NCBI GenBank assembly: GCA_965657335.1
Contig: CBFHOH010000001.1
Location: 1-64,000 of the forward strand
Reading direction: 5' to 3'
Source of the DNA: UBA4582 sp965657335
GTDB lineage: Bacteria > Pseudomonadota > Gammaproteobacteria > Pseudomonadales > Azotimanducaceae
Length of the DNA stretch: 64,000 bases
Shown here: positions 36,071 through 44,765 of the stretch, piece after piece
Position numbering within the stretch: position 1 is the first letter of the stretch
How the letters are laid out: every line of letters starts with the position of its first letter
Notes under the pieces: generated by a model
The model's input: the letters and a program-made list of their open reading frames with translations, nothing else
What the model was told of the DNA's origin: nothing
Databases searched by the model: none
Made by a program: the position numbers and the translations under genes

Positions 36071-37027
36071 CTAGTCGTAGATAGGATAAAAGGTGTTAAA
36101 AGCCTCTTCACAGAAGTGCCCTGGATCGTTGAAGCGCCGATTGATATTTAGGGATGATATTTCCAGCATCTCATCATCAGACAATTCGAAATTAAATATA
36201 TCGAGATTTTCTCTCATTCGGTCCGCTCTAATCGACTTTGGAATCACCGACGTACCGCGCTGTATGCCCCAACGCAAAACAACTTGCGCCGGTGTTTTTG
36301 CCACATTGACGGCAATACGTTTAACAACCTCGGACTCCAAAACGGATTCAGCGTTATCCGCCATGTCCATCTCAAGGTAGGACGCGGCGCCAAGAGGAGA
36401 AAAAGTCGTCACGTTTATTTTGTATTGTTTCGCTAACCTAATCAGGCGCTCCTGCGTTAGGTAGGGGTGAGACTCAATTTGTAGCACGTCCGGTTTATGT
36501 TTCGCATAACTCATTAAATCGTGGATGAGCCCACTCGAGTAATTGCAGACACCAATATTACGAACTAGGCCTTGCTCATGAAGATTTTCCATGGCGGCCC
36601 AGGTTTCACTTAAGGGAACATTCGATAGCTGCATTGCAGGTGATTGTGCTTCAGGATCAAACAGCCACTCTGGAGGATACCTCGTTTCAAACGGCACAAA
36701 TTCCAGCGCAATAGGAAAATGGATCAGATACAGATCTAGATAATCCAGCTGAAGATCCGCCAATGTTCTCGCTAGTGCAGGCGCGACGTCTTTTTCAGCG
36801 TGATAGGTGTTCCACAACTTAGAGGTAATCCAAAGGTCTTCGCGACAACATAAACCATCATTCAAGGCTTTCTTGATACCCTCACCGACCTCTTTTTCAT
36901 TGCCGTAATCGCAGGCACTATCTAAATGACGATACCCCGACTTAATCGCTTCATATACTACGCTGGCGCAATCATCCGAGGAGATTTTCCATAGCCCGAA
37001 GCCCACCTTTGGTATGTCAATATTCAT
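36071..37027 (-). CDS. Aldo/keto reductase
   Basis: A 318-residue NADPH-dependent (beta/alpha)8 reductase. The catalytic tetrad is visible as Asp and Tyr in LDSACDYGNEKEVG, Lys in ITSKLWNTYH and His in YLIHFP. The cofactor-binding end is IPKSIRADRMRENLDIF. It closely follows the classic AKR layout of eukaryotic-like aldose and xylose reductases. It reduces an aldehyde or ketone to the alcohol. The 136-bp gap to the divergent TetR gene holds a palindromic operator, so AKR and the TauD-type gene are the probable regulatory targets. Confidence 0.93.
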   Translation of the reverse strand: MNIDIPKVGFGLWKISSDDCASVVYEAIKSGYRHLDSACDYGNEKEVGEGIKKALNDGLCCREDLWITSKLWNTYHAEKDVAPALARTLADLQLDYLDLYLIHFPIALEFVPFETRYPPEWLFDPEAQSPAMQLSNVPLSETWAAMENLHEQGLVRNIGVCNYSSGLIHDLMSYAKHKPDVLQIESHPYLTQERLIRLAKQYKINVTTFSPLGAASYLEMDMADNAESVLESEVVKRIAVNVAKTPAQVVLRWGIQRGTSVIPKSIRADRMRENLDIFNFELSDDEMLEISSLNINRRFNDPGHFCEEAFNTFYPIYD

Positions 37028-37122
37028 TCGTTACTTGTCCGTAGTTCCATTTTATTAGACGCATAGAATAACATCCGAATGAAAGCGCTGCCCTCGTTTA
37101 TATCACGCTATTAACATTTTCA

Positions 37123-37142
37123 GTTTGATTCTATAATCAAAC
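37123..37142 (+). promoter_or_regulatory. 20-bp palindromic TetR operator overlapping a -10 box
   Basis: Perfect arms GTTTGATT (37123-37130) and AATCAAAC (37135-37142) surround CTAT. A consensus -10 hexamer TATAAT (37132-37137) lies within the palindrome, 27 bp before the TetR ATG. Repressor binding here would block tetR transcription and, in the 136-bp shared region, probably that of the divergent AKR-TauD operon. Confidence 0.75.
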
Positions 37143-37163
37143 CTTTCATATCCTGAGAGAACC

Positions 37164-37856
37164 ATGAATAAAATCGGTGACGGTCAAAAAGCTCGCAGTT
37201 TTGCGACCCAACGCGCTTTGATGCATACGGCAGAGCAGCTGATCGCTGAAAAGGGTATACAAAACGTTACCAAGCGAGAAATCACTAAAGCTGCGGGTCA
37301 AAAAAATGAATCAGTTCTTCAGTATCACTTTAAAAATCTTGAGGGTCTGATTAGTGCAATTATCAAAGCCAGGTCTGTTCAGACGCAAGAGAAACGTGCC
37401 GAACTACTCGACCAACTACTGAGTGAAACAGCGGAACCTACCTTGCGAGATATCTGCAAGTTAATGGTACTGCCTTCCTATCTGCTCGCAAAAGCAGATC
37501 TCGGCTATTCTCGGTACGTCCGCGCTTTCAGTCTCGAAACCGCGATTACATCCGATTCGGCCTATTTGCTCATTAGAAATAAGGGCGCTGGCGGGGAAAG
37601 TGGAAGAGAAACTGCGAGATTACTCCGAAATATGTTACTGCACTTAGACGAAAGCGCCTATCAGCGCCGCATCGATAGCGCTATAAGATTCGTGTCTATT
37701 TCGATGAACCACCAGGCTCGCGCACCAAAGGCTTTCAAAGCTGCTGATACCGAACTCTTTATCAACAGTCTCATTGACGCGTTACATGGCTTATTGAATG
37801 CGCCAGTTTCTGGTGAAACCCTCGCATGGGGAAAGTCATTTGCTTCTAAGAAGTAA
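37164..37856 (+). CDS. TetR/AcrR family transcriptional regulator
   Basis: A 230-residue repressor. The N-terminal helix-turn-helix spans about residues 14-60 (ALMHTAEQLIAEKGIQNVTKREITKAAGQ then VLQYHFKNLEGLI), with the characteristic YHFKN recognition-helix end. The C-terminal helical part would bind a small hydrophobic ligand and dimerise; its family is not recognisable. A perfect palindrome sits over its own -10 box, which points to autoregulation. It is divergent from the aldo/keto reductase-TauD pair. Confidence 0.93.
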   Translation: MNKIGDGQKARSFATQRALMHTAEQLIAEKGIQNVTKREITKAAGQKNESVLQYHFKNLEGLISAIIKARSVQTQEKRAELLDQLLSETAEPTLRDICKLMVLPSYLLAKADLGYSRYVRAFSLETAITSDSAYLLIRNKGAGGESGRETARLLRNMLLHLDESAYQRRIDSAIRFVSISMNHQARAPKAFKAADTELFINSLIDALHGLLNAPVSGETLAWGKSFASKK

Positions 37857-37891
37857 CGCTTCGTGAAAATCTGGCTTACTTTAGAGTCGTT

Positions 37892-38857
37892 TTACATCAG
37901 CGCTTTTAAAAATCTAACAATAGCGCTATTTGTTCCCTCAGGATCTTCTTGCTGAACCCAATGGCCCATTCCTGGTAGCAGCGTAATTTCTCTTAGATCA
38001 GACATCACCGGATTCATCATCGTGCGCAGAGCCTGCTCATTCGCGCCTTGTATTACCTGATCGGCAGCGCCGGATAAGAACGCAGAGGGAATTTTAATGA
38101 CAGGATCTTGGTCTTTCATGAAAGCCCAGTTAGCATCAAAGTTTCGATAATAGTTTACGCCACCACGAAATCCTGACCTCGTAAACTCATCAACATAATA
38201 ATCCAGGTCAGCCTGACTTAACCAATCGGGTCGTTCAACAGGTTGACCTATTCTTCCAATCCAGCCACCCGCCGAGCGGGCAGGATCAGTGATCGTAGGC
38301 GGGTGCCGTACGGTATCTGGCGAGGTATACAACATCGACAAAAAAGATCGTGGATCACTATCGTATTCGGCTTCCGCTACCCCGCCGGCCTCGTTGTGGT
38401 AGAGGATGTAGAAAAACTGATCGCCCATTGCTTTTCGCCACCCTGTCGTGGGTGCTTCGGCGCCAACTCCCCCATAGGGCACGCTCATGCCCATCACACC
38501 TGTGAAGCGCTCCGGATAAAGCAATGCGGCATTCCATACAACCATCGAACCCCAGTCATGTCCCAGCAGCGCCGCTTGCTCTTCGCCAAAAGCGTCTAAC
38601 AAACCAATCAAATCAGCAACGAGAATATCGATTCTATAATCAGCTGCGGCGACAGGTGAACTCGTATTACCATAGCCTCGCATATCTGGCGCAATGACAT
38701 GATAGCCGCTTTCGGCTAACCCACTGATTTGATGGCGCCAGGAATACCATGACTCAGGCCAACCATGAACTAACAATACCAGTGGGCCTACGCCAGCTTC
38801 TGCGACCCGCATTTGTATGCCGTTCGTTTCGATCATTGAAAACGTGATATCTGTCAT
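37892..38857 (-). CDS. Alpha/beta hydrolase, epoxide hydrolase-like
   Basis: A 321-residue alpha/beta-hydrolase. The oxyanion motif HGWPESW is at about residues 31-37, the nucleophile is the Asp in LGHDWGS (about residue 99), a second acid is in SGAADQVI and the base is the His in PGMGHWVQQE. The cap segment GGVNYYRNFDANW carries a Tyr typical of epoxide hydrolases. An Asp nucleophile favours epoxide hydrolysis over esterase activity. AAGGAAA precedes the ATG. It lies 18 bp from the P450 stop on the same strand, suggesting P450 epoxidation followed by hydrolysis in one operon. Confidence 0.92.
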   Translation of the reverse strand: MTDITFSMIETNGIQMRVAEAGVGPLVLLVHGWPESWYSWRHQISGLAESGYHVIAPDMRGYGNTSSPVAAADYRIDILVADLIGLLDAFGEEQAALLGHDWGSMVVWNAALLYPERFTGVMGMSVPYGGVGAEAPTTGWRKAMGDQFFYILYHNEAGGVAEAEYDSDPRSFLSMLYTSPDTVRHPPTITDPARSAGGWIGRIGQPVERPDWLSQADLDYYVDEFTRSGFRGGVNYYRNFDANWAFMKDQDPVIKIPSAFLSGAADQVIQGANEQALRTMMNPVMSDLREITLLPGMGHWVQQEDPEGTNSAIVRFLKALM

Positions 38858-38875
38858 TTGCTTTCCTTTACCAGC

Positions 38876-40192
38876 CTAAAGTCGATGTACCTGAACAGGT
38901 AAATTAGTGATGCCTCTGACGAAGCTGGAAAGCAGCCGTTCAGGCTCGCCCACCACTTCTACCATCCGGAATCTCTTCAAAATTTCTTCCCATACAATTC
39001 TGAGTTGCATTTCAGCCAACCGATTACCCATGCACCGATGGATGCCGAAGCCAAAGGACAGGTGGTGCCTGGCTCTTGATCGATCAATAATAAAATCATC
39101 GGGACGATCAATAACATCTTCGTCGCGATTACCCGAGACATACCACATCAACACCTGATCGCCTTTTTTAATTTGCTTGTCTCTAATGACGATATCTTCA
39201 TTCGCGGTTCTCCGCATATAGGGCAGGGGTGTCTGCCAACGAATAATTTCCGGCACCATATTCGTAATCAGTGAGGGGTCTGCTCGCAACTTGTCATACT
39301 CGTCTGGATTTTGGTTCAGCGCGATCACGCCCGCACTCATCGAATTACGGGTTGTGTCATTTCCACCGACGATGAGCAAAATCAAATTGCCTAAAAACTC
39401 ATAAGGCGCCATATTTTTGGTCTCTTCACCGTGAGCCAGCATTGAGATCAAATCCGAGCCTGGCTCATCAGCATCCACGCGCTCGTTCCATAATCGCGTA
39501 AAGTAAGCCAAGCACTCTAATAACTCTTCACGGCGTTGATCGGCTGTATCGACAATCCCCGTCCCGGGGGGTGCGGTGGCAACATCAGACCAACGCGTTA
39601 ACTTGCTGCGGTCTTCAAAAGGGAAATCAAATAACGTTGCCAACATTTGCGTTGTGAGTTCAATTGAAACGCGCTCAACCCAGTTAAAGGTCTCACCTTC
39701 TGGCAATCCGTCAAGCACCTTACAGGTGCGCTCGCGGATAATTGATTCCATCTTTGCCAAGTTGGGGGGAGCAACAACTCCACTGACCGTCGCCCGTTGC
39801 AGGTCATGTTTGGGTGGGTCCATTGAAATGAAACTATTAAAACTGAGTTCGTCAGCGCTGGGTTCCAAATCAATTTGCGGGCCTAGGGCAATGCCCCGAG
39901 CCGAGGAGAAAAGCTCATGATTTTTATCCACAAACATGATGTCTTCGAATTTTGTCAAAGACCAATACCTACCTATGCCGGGTGCTTCATTGAGATGCAC
40001 GGGGTCTTCTGCACGCAGTCGCTTAAAATGGTCCCAATGGATGTCTTGCTGAAACAATCTACCATCAACAACGTTAATTTGTTCGATCGGCACTGAGTAG
40101 GGATCGGTGATGACCGGTGGTGCATCGTCTCGGAGGAAAGGATTTCCAAATCTTGCAAGTGCTACTGTCTGATTTTTCGTTTGCTCGCTCAT
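38876..40192 (-). CDS. Cytochrome P450, CYP153-like (alkane/terminal hydroxylase type)
   Basis: A 438-residue P450 (ATG at 40192; an in-frame TTG at 40222 would add ten residues). The heme loop LSFGFGIHRCMGNRLAEMQLR and the downstream EVVGEPER and SSFVRG segments closely match CYP153 enzymes, as do SMDPPKHDLQRATVSGVVAPPNL and the opening YWSLTKFEDIMFVD. CYP153s hydroxylate terminal carbons of medium-chain alkanes, fatty acids or terpenoids and need a [2Fe-2S] ferredoxin and reductase, neither of which is adjacent. The epoxide-hydrolase-like gene follows 18 bp downstream, and the PhyH gene is divergent. Confidence 0.92.
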   Translation of the reverse strand: MSEQTKNQTVALARFGNPFLRDDAPPVITDPYSVPIEQINVVDGRLFQQDIHWDHFKRLRAEDPVHLNEAPGIGRYWSLTKFEDIMFVDKNHELFSSARGIALGPQIDLEPSADELSFNSFISMDPPKHDLQRATVSGVVAPPNLAKMESIIRERTCKVLDGLPEGETFNWVERVSIELTTQMLATLFDFPFEDRSKLTRWSDVATAPPGTGIVDTADQRREELLECLAYFTRLWNERVDADEPGSDLISMLAHGEETKNMAPYEFLGNLILLIVGGNDTTRNSMSAGVIALNQNPDEYDKLRADPSLITNMVPEIIRWQTPLPYMRRTANEDIVIRDKQIKKGDQVLMWYVSGNRDEDVIDRPDDFIIDRSRARHHLSFGFGIHRCMGNRLAEMQLRIVWEEILKRFRMVEVVGEPERLLSSFVRGITNLPVQVHRL

Positions 40193-40238
40193 AGCGCTGT
40201 CTACACTGGATAAAACAGACAATTACAGTAGCAGATTA

Positions 40239-41108
40239 ATGGACACCCCAAAAGGTTTTGGCATAAAGTCCTTGTTACAGCCCCACTTGGAACATCGACT
40301 GGCTATGGACACAGAACAACACCTCGCAGAAATACAGGCACAGGGTTTTACCATTATCCCAGATGCCATCGAACTTGATCTCATCGATAGCCTGAACAAC
40401 GCGTTACTCGAAATTGAAACGCAACAAAAGATTGCCCCTGGCAAAAATGCCTTTGAAGGGCACCGTACAATACGGGTTTACAATTTGTTGGCACAGCAAA
40501 AAATTTTTCAGCGCATTCCCACTCACGACCTGCTGCTTCCTATTGTCGAAGGTGTGCTTGACGAGGGGTGTCTAGTATCGTCTCTTTCGTCCATTGCAAT
40601 TGAACCCGGCGAGATTGCTCAACCTATTCATGTTGACGACGCGCTTTACAATTTTCCACGACCTCATCAGCCGCTGGTTTGCAACTCGATGTGGGCGCTC
40701 ACCGACTTTACGGAAGAGAATGGCGCAACTCGCATAATTCCGGGTAGTCACAAACGCACCGTCAAACCTAACTACACAAACGAATATGAAACCGTTCCTG
40801 CAACGATGACGAAAGGCAGCTTGTTAATCTGGAATGGCAGTCTTTGGCACGGAGGCGGTGCAAATCAGTCACAGGAAAGGAGAGTCGGCATTGCGATGAA
40901 TTACTGTGCAGGCTACCTCCGCCAGCAGGAGAACCAGCAACTGGGTATTTCATTGAAAAAAGCGGCAACTTTTTCTGACCGACTCTTACAACTGACAGGC
41001 TTTGGCACCTATAAAGGTCTCGTCGGACATATTAACAAGCAGAGCCCAACACAAGTTTTGCTCGATCGAGATGATCATTTCATTAACGTGTGGGACAAAA
41101 TTGGCTAA
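40239..41108 (+). CDS. Phytanoyl-CoA dioxygenase (PhyH) family protein
   Basis: A 289-residue Fe(II)/2-oxoglutarate oxygenase. The metal triad is His and Asp in IHVDDALY and the distal His in LWHGGGANQS; the Arg in ERRVGIAMNY would hold 2-oxoglutarate. The N-terminal AEIQAQGFTIIPDAIEL is the family start. ATG at 40239 is used, but ATG at 40305 (MDTEQHLAEIQ) gives a more usual N-terminus; neither has a strong ribosome binding site. The stop overlaps that of the convergent DUF2817 gene. Homologues hydroxylate branched acyl-CoAs or natural products, and a role beside the divergent CYP153-like P450 is plausible. Confidence 0.9.
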   Translation: MDTPKGFGIKSLLQPHLEHRLAMDTEQHLAEIQAQGFTIIPDAIELDLIDSLNNALLEIETQQKIAPGKNAFEGHRTIRVYNLLAQQKIFQRIPTHDLLLPIVEGVLDEGCLVSSLSSIAIEPGEIAQPIHVDDALYNFPRPHQPLVCNSMWALTDFTEENGATRIIPGSHKRTVKPNYTNEYETVPATMTKGSLLIWNGSLWHGGGANQSQERRVGIAMNYCAGYLRQQENQQLGISLKKAATFSDRLLQLTGFGTYKGLVGHINKQSPTQVLLDRDDHFINVWDKIG

Positions 41109-42160
41109 CCGGCTATCGCTTGGTCTACAACCTCTCTCGCTATGCCAACAATTGACGCTCGCCATTCATCCGAGTCAGGGTAGAAAGCATCCATCATCAT
41201 GCCTTTAATTTGCGCTGCCTCGGGCGAAGTTGGGCTTCCGTAACGGTGCAACCACTGATCTGCGACTAGCGCCAAAATGACATCTCGACCCGCCACGGTG
41301 CCAAACTCCAGCCCGGCACCAACAATTGCAGGATACGTTTTTTGCAATCCGCTTATCATCGAACCCGCGACCGCAGCCGAGTGGGAGTCTCCGGACAGCA
41401 TACTTTTTACCCGATCACCCCAAAGTTCAGCACTTCGCCGATATGCTTGTGATGCCGGATTGTAGTCCACAATACATTCAGCGGTACCAAAAGGCCCCAA
41501 CGCCGTGTGAATGTCGATCCAGATAATCTCTCCCGCATTCTGTAGGTAGGTAGCAGCAACCTGACGAATCGTCAGATTCGACCAGGCAGGCTCCAAACCG
41601 CCGTAGAACATACCGCCGGGAAATTCATACTGGCCGCTCGACAGTGCATTCTGATACCACTCCAGACCCTTGCTTTTAACAAATTCGCGTACCTTTGCCA
41701 TCAGAGATTCGTCTTGGTCGGCACTCCAGCTTTTCAGTTCAAAAATGTCTGCTATTTCACGATATCCAACATTTTCAGGCAATTGCTCGAAAGAAATGAA
41801 ATTTCTGTTGAGATCAATGTTGGATTCATTCGTCCTTCGCTGCCAAGCGAAGCCATAAGGGTTTACACCATGCACCATAAGCAAACGAGTACCCTTGGGT
41901 AGGCGTGCGCAAACCTCCTCGTGGAGCAATAGAGATTGAATACCCGAACCTGTGTAACCTTCAACACCGTGAGTTCCTGAGGAGATGACAACTACCCGCT
42001 GCGCATCTTCGGGTCCAAAGCAACCAACATCCATGAAAACATCTCCATCAGGACCCAGTTCTGGATGCTTGATTGACGCTAACTCGCCACCACAGTCCCG
42101 GCAGGCCTTTACAAAATGTTCCCTTGCTTGTTGGTAGGTTCTAAAAAAATGCTCATGCAT
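41105..42160 (-). CDS. DUF2817 / M14-like zinc peptidase family protein
   Basis: A 351-residue protein of the DUF2817 family, related to M14 carboxypeptidases. VVVISSGTHGVEGYTGSGIQ carries the HxxE-like zinc motif (His and Glu of GTHGVEG). NPYGFAWQRRTNESNIDLNRNF and WIDIHTALGPFG supply further metal and substrate residues. The start is the ATG at 42160 with GGAGA upstream; longer in-frame extensions to 42187 and 42385 lack a ribosome binding site and family similarity. No signal peptide is visible. It would hydrolyse a peptide or amide; the substrate is unknown. Confidence 0.85.
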   Translation of the reverse strand: MHEHFFRTYQQAREHFVKACRDCGGELASIKHPELGPDGDVFMDVGCFGPEDAQRVVVISSGTHGVEGYTGSGIQSLLLHEEVCARLPKGTRLLMVHGVNPYGFAWQRRTNESNIDLNRNFISFEQLPENVGYREIADIFELKSWSADQDESLMAKVREFVKSKGLEWYQNALSSGQYEFPGGMFYGGLEPAWSNLTIRQVAATYLQNAGEIIWIDIHTALGPFGTAECIVDYNPASQAYRRSAELWGDRVKSMLSGDSHSAAVAGSMISGLQKTYPAIVGAGLEFGTVAGRDVILALVADQWLHRYGSPTSPEAAQIKGMMMDAFYPDSDEWRASIVGIAREVVDQAIAG

Positions 42161-42490
42161 ATCGGCTTCTCCAAGCGGCAAAGACATTGGGTAATATCGC
42201 CCATTTAAAACGAACAGAAAGAAGCATTGCAACTGTCTTTGCATCTGGTTAGCCTGCCAGATATCGCTCAACCTGAAGGGCGTGGTTAACCCTCTAACTT
42301 TAGTTAGACTGGCAGACAGGAAACTTTTACGTTTAAGGCAAACTGACAAGCGCGGATAAATCAGCAATATTTGATATCCCTGCAAATTAAGCTTGGACTA
42401 AACAAGGATTTTCACAACTCGAGCAACCAACACAGTACAGACCCAAATTATTTAACATCTGACCGGATTAAACCAATTGGAGAAACGATC
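42161..42490. other. 330-bp divergent intergenic region
   Basis: Lies between the DUF2817 gene (-) and the NnrU gene (+) and should contain both promoters, although no strong consensus is visible. In-frame extensions of both genes run into it but are not gene-like. A small hairpin CTAAC-TTTA-GTTAG is at 42294-42307, flanked by inverted CTGCCAG (42254-42260) and CTGGCAG (42309-42315). Confidence 0.5.
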
Positions 42491-43042
42491 ATGACGCTAT
42501 TTGTTCTTGGTACTATTATTTTTTTTGGTGTGCACTTCCTTCCATCGACGCCGCTCAAATCCGTCATGATAGACAGACTTGGCGAAATGGGATTTAAAGG
42601 ACTGTTTAGTCTTTGCGCTGCTTTGGGACTTGGCCTGCTTATCTACGGATTTAGCCTGACCACGTTTCAACCACTATTCGACCCATTTGTTTGGGGGAGG
42701 AGCGCGGCAATTTTAATCATGCCGGTTGCAATTATTCTTATCTGCGCAGCTCAGATGCCTAACAATTTGAAAAACTTCGTTCGACACCCGATGTTAGCAG
42801 GCTTAATTTTGTGGGGCTTGTCTCACATGGTTGCGAATGGGGATCTGGCCAGTACGATCTTGTTTAGCAGTTTCGTACTATTTTCTATCATCAATATTTT
42901 GCTTGTAAACGCCCGTAACGCCTACGTTGCGCCAGCGCCGGTTAGCAAATTTTGGGATCTCGGCGTGGTCGTGATCGGTCTATTGCTTTACGTTGTACTA
43001 TTTCAGTTTCACGGTTTATTTGCCGGCATACCACTGAAGTAA
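42491..43042 (+). CDS. NnrU family membrane protein
   Basis: A 183-residue inner-membrane protein with about five or six helices. The conserved block FVRHPMLAGLILWGLSHMVANGDLAS is the NnrU signature, as is the opening VHFLPSTPLKSVMIDRLGEMGFKGLFSL. The start is the ATG at 42491, preceded by TTGGAGAAA; an upstream in-frame reading from 42371 is rejected. NnrU homologues were first linked to nitric oxide/nitrite metabolism and are related to isoprenoid isomerase Z-ISO, but in organisms without denitrification their role is unknown. No nitrogen-oxide genes occur in the window. Confidence 0.92.
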   Translation: MTLFVLGTIIFFGVHFLPSTPLKSVMIDRLGEMGFKGLFSLCAALGLGLLIYGFSLTTFQPLFDPFVWGRSAAILIMPVAIILICAAQMPNNLKNFVRHPMLAGLILWGLSHMVANGDLASTILFSSFVLFSIINILLVNARNAYVAPAPVSKFWDLGVVVIGLLLYVVLFQFHGLFAGIPLK

Positions 43043-43066
43043 GCACATCGCTATCGTTCGCCAGAT

Positions 43067-43714
43067 CTATGGAAACAGGATGCTCGGATCATTCTGCTTC
43101 CATGGTTTGTACTTCACCATTACTGAAACAAACAATTCATCAGCGATCAATTCACCTAACCATTCTTTTAAGGCCGGATAGGGCGCCCGTGCAAACCACT
43201 GCGCGTCCACCATAGAAAACTGGCGAACAAAAGGGAAAATCGCCACGTCTGCGTAGGACATACTGGCTGAAAATAGATATTTTTGATGCTTCAGTTTCTG
43301 TTCTAGCTTCTCAAGATATTCATGACAGCGGGAGCGATAGTCGGCTTGGGTGAATTCTGGATACCTGTCAGCATATTTATAGCGATCAAGTTCCGGCTTA
43401 AATGAAACATCGTTTTCTTCAACAAGGCTCGCCATTTCAATCAACACATCGGCTGGATAAGCTTTCCAACCAGCCGGATCGGAAATCGACAAGACCCAAT
43501 CGATAATGTCAATGCTTTGTTCCAACACCTCTCCATCACCGCGAAGCACCACTGGCACAGTTCCCTTCGGCGAAATTTGCAACAACTCTGGCGGCTTATT
43601 CTTTAGCACGACCTCACGCAGCTGCACCTTGACGCCCGATACAGCAATCGCCATTCGGGTTCGTATCGCGTAGGGGCAACGTCGAAAACTGTAAAGAATT
43701 GGTACGTCATTCAT
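43067..43714 (-). CDS. Glutathione S-transferase family protein
   Basis: A 215-residue GST. The thioredoxin-like N-terminal half has YSFRRCPYAIRTRMA with the likely catalytic Cys or preceding Ser, and the glutathione-binding SPKGTVPVV and EQSIDIIDWVL segments. The C-terminal all-helical domain follows from about residue 85. The ATG at 43714 is used because the N-terminus MNDVPILYSF is typical; an upstream codon at 43768 would add 18 unrelated residues. It probably conjugates or reduces electrophilic intermediates. Convergent with NnrU. Confidence 0.9.
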   Translation of the reverse strand: MNDVPILYSFRRCPYAIRTRMAIAVSGVKVQLREVVLKNKPPELLQISPKGTVPVVLRGDGEVLEQSIDIIDWVLSISDPAGWKAYPADVLIEMASLVEENDVSFKPELDRYKYADRYPEFTQADYRSRCHEYLEKLEQKLKHQKYLFSASMSYADVAIFPFVRQFSMVDAQWFARAPYPALKEWLGELIADELFVSVMVKYKPWKQNDPSILFP

Positions 43715-43842
43715 TTCTTTAATATACCACGGGACTGCAAACGATTTTTTACTGCGTCTGAGCAACACTTACTACGCGTTAGTTTGCTCCGGCGTCATTT
43801 TTCACCATCAGCTGATTATTTTTATTTGCTCATTGTTCAGGT

Positions 43843-44652
43843 TCAAAGATGGTTCAGAATATCATCGCCGGCAAAAATCGATCCGTGCCCCGGATAGACC
43901 GTTTGAGGCTTCAATCTCCTTAGTTTTTTAACCGATCTACGCATTGCCGCCGGGTTATCATAGATTGCCGGGTGAACTAGACGTCCCTTACTGCCACTGC
44001 CTAACAGCGTGTCACCCGTGATCAGGCTCGCTGTCGGGTGATGGAAAAGACATATACTGTCCCAACTGTGACCTGGCGTATGGACTACCTCCCAGTTAGG
44101 GAATCCGTCGAGTTTCGCCTTATCGACCAATCTAAGTTTTGGTAGCACGAATCTCTGTGCCGCCGGTTCATCGAGATGATGATTGTGTATGTGCTCGTAA
44201 CGCTGGTTGCGTTCTTTGTTCATATACATATTTCTTGATCTCGAACGAAAGGCTTCACCAAACGCCGTTGCAATCTTGACCATTGGACCTATTGGGTTGC
44301 GATAAAATTTTAGTGTGGGGCGTTTCGAGGCATGTGGTATCGCGGCTATCGCGTGACAAGCTTTAGCGAGCGGTATCACTCCTCCGATATGATCGGGATC
44401 GTCATGCGTACAAACAACGAGTGCTACTGATGAGACTTCGCGCTTTAACACCCGCACGATGTAATCGAGTACAAAACCATCACATCGCATCGCAACATCC
44501 GCGACCAATAGCTTGCCGTGTTCTTCAATCACGTAGGTGTTGGAAAAACGTGTCTTAACTAAATGTATGTTCATTAATTGAGGAAGTTCAAACTTAATGT
44601 CAGAGAGAATTGGCGAGTCGCAGCGAGTAGCGCAGTCTAACAGTGATTTCAT
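43843..44652 (-). CDS. MBL-fold metallo-hydrolase
   Basis: A 269-residue metallo-beta-lactamase-fold hydrolase. The metal motif THDDPDHIGG has His-Asp-x-x-Asp-His in place of the strict HxHxDH. The other ligands are in HTPGHSWDS, TGDTLL and PGHGS. Members hydrolyse thioesters, lactones or phosphoesters; glyoxalase-II-like activity is plausible, but unproven. ATG at 44652 and 44574 (MNIHLVKTRFSN) are both possible starts, with the second better matching the family's first strand. It is divergent from the crotonase gene. Confidence 0.88.
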   Translation of the reverse strand: MKSLLDCATRCDSPILSDIKFELPQLMNIHLVKTRFSNTYVIEEHGKLLVADVAMRCDGFVLDYIVRVLKREVSSVALVVCTHDDPDHIGGVIPLAKACHAIAAIPHASKRPTLKFYRNPIGPMVKIATAFGEAFRSRSRNMYMNKERNQRYEHIHNHHLDEPAAQRFVLPKLRLVDKAKLDGFPNWEVVHTPGHSWDSICLFHHPTASLITGDTLLGSGSKGRLVHPAIYDNPAAMRRSVKKLRRLKPQTVYPGHGSIFAGDDILNHL

Positions 44653-44765
44653 TCAGCTGGTATCCTGAGCGTTGTTACGACGCAAATATCGCTGATTTAA
44701 TCTATACTCAGCGACTAACTTCCCCAAGTACGCAACAACAAATAACTTTTGTGAAAGGAGTTCTA

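Noticed and set aside
42161..42385. 75-residue N-terminal extension of the DUF2817 protein
   Set aside because: ATG 42160 has GGAGA at proper spacing and begins where the family begins.
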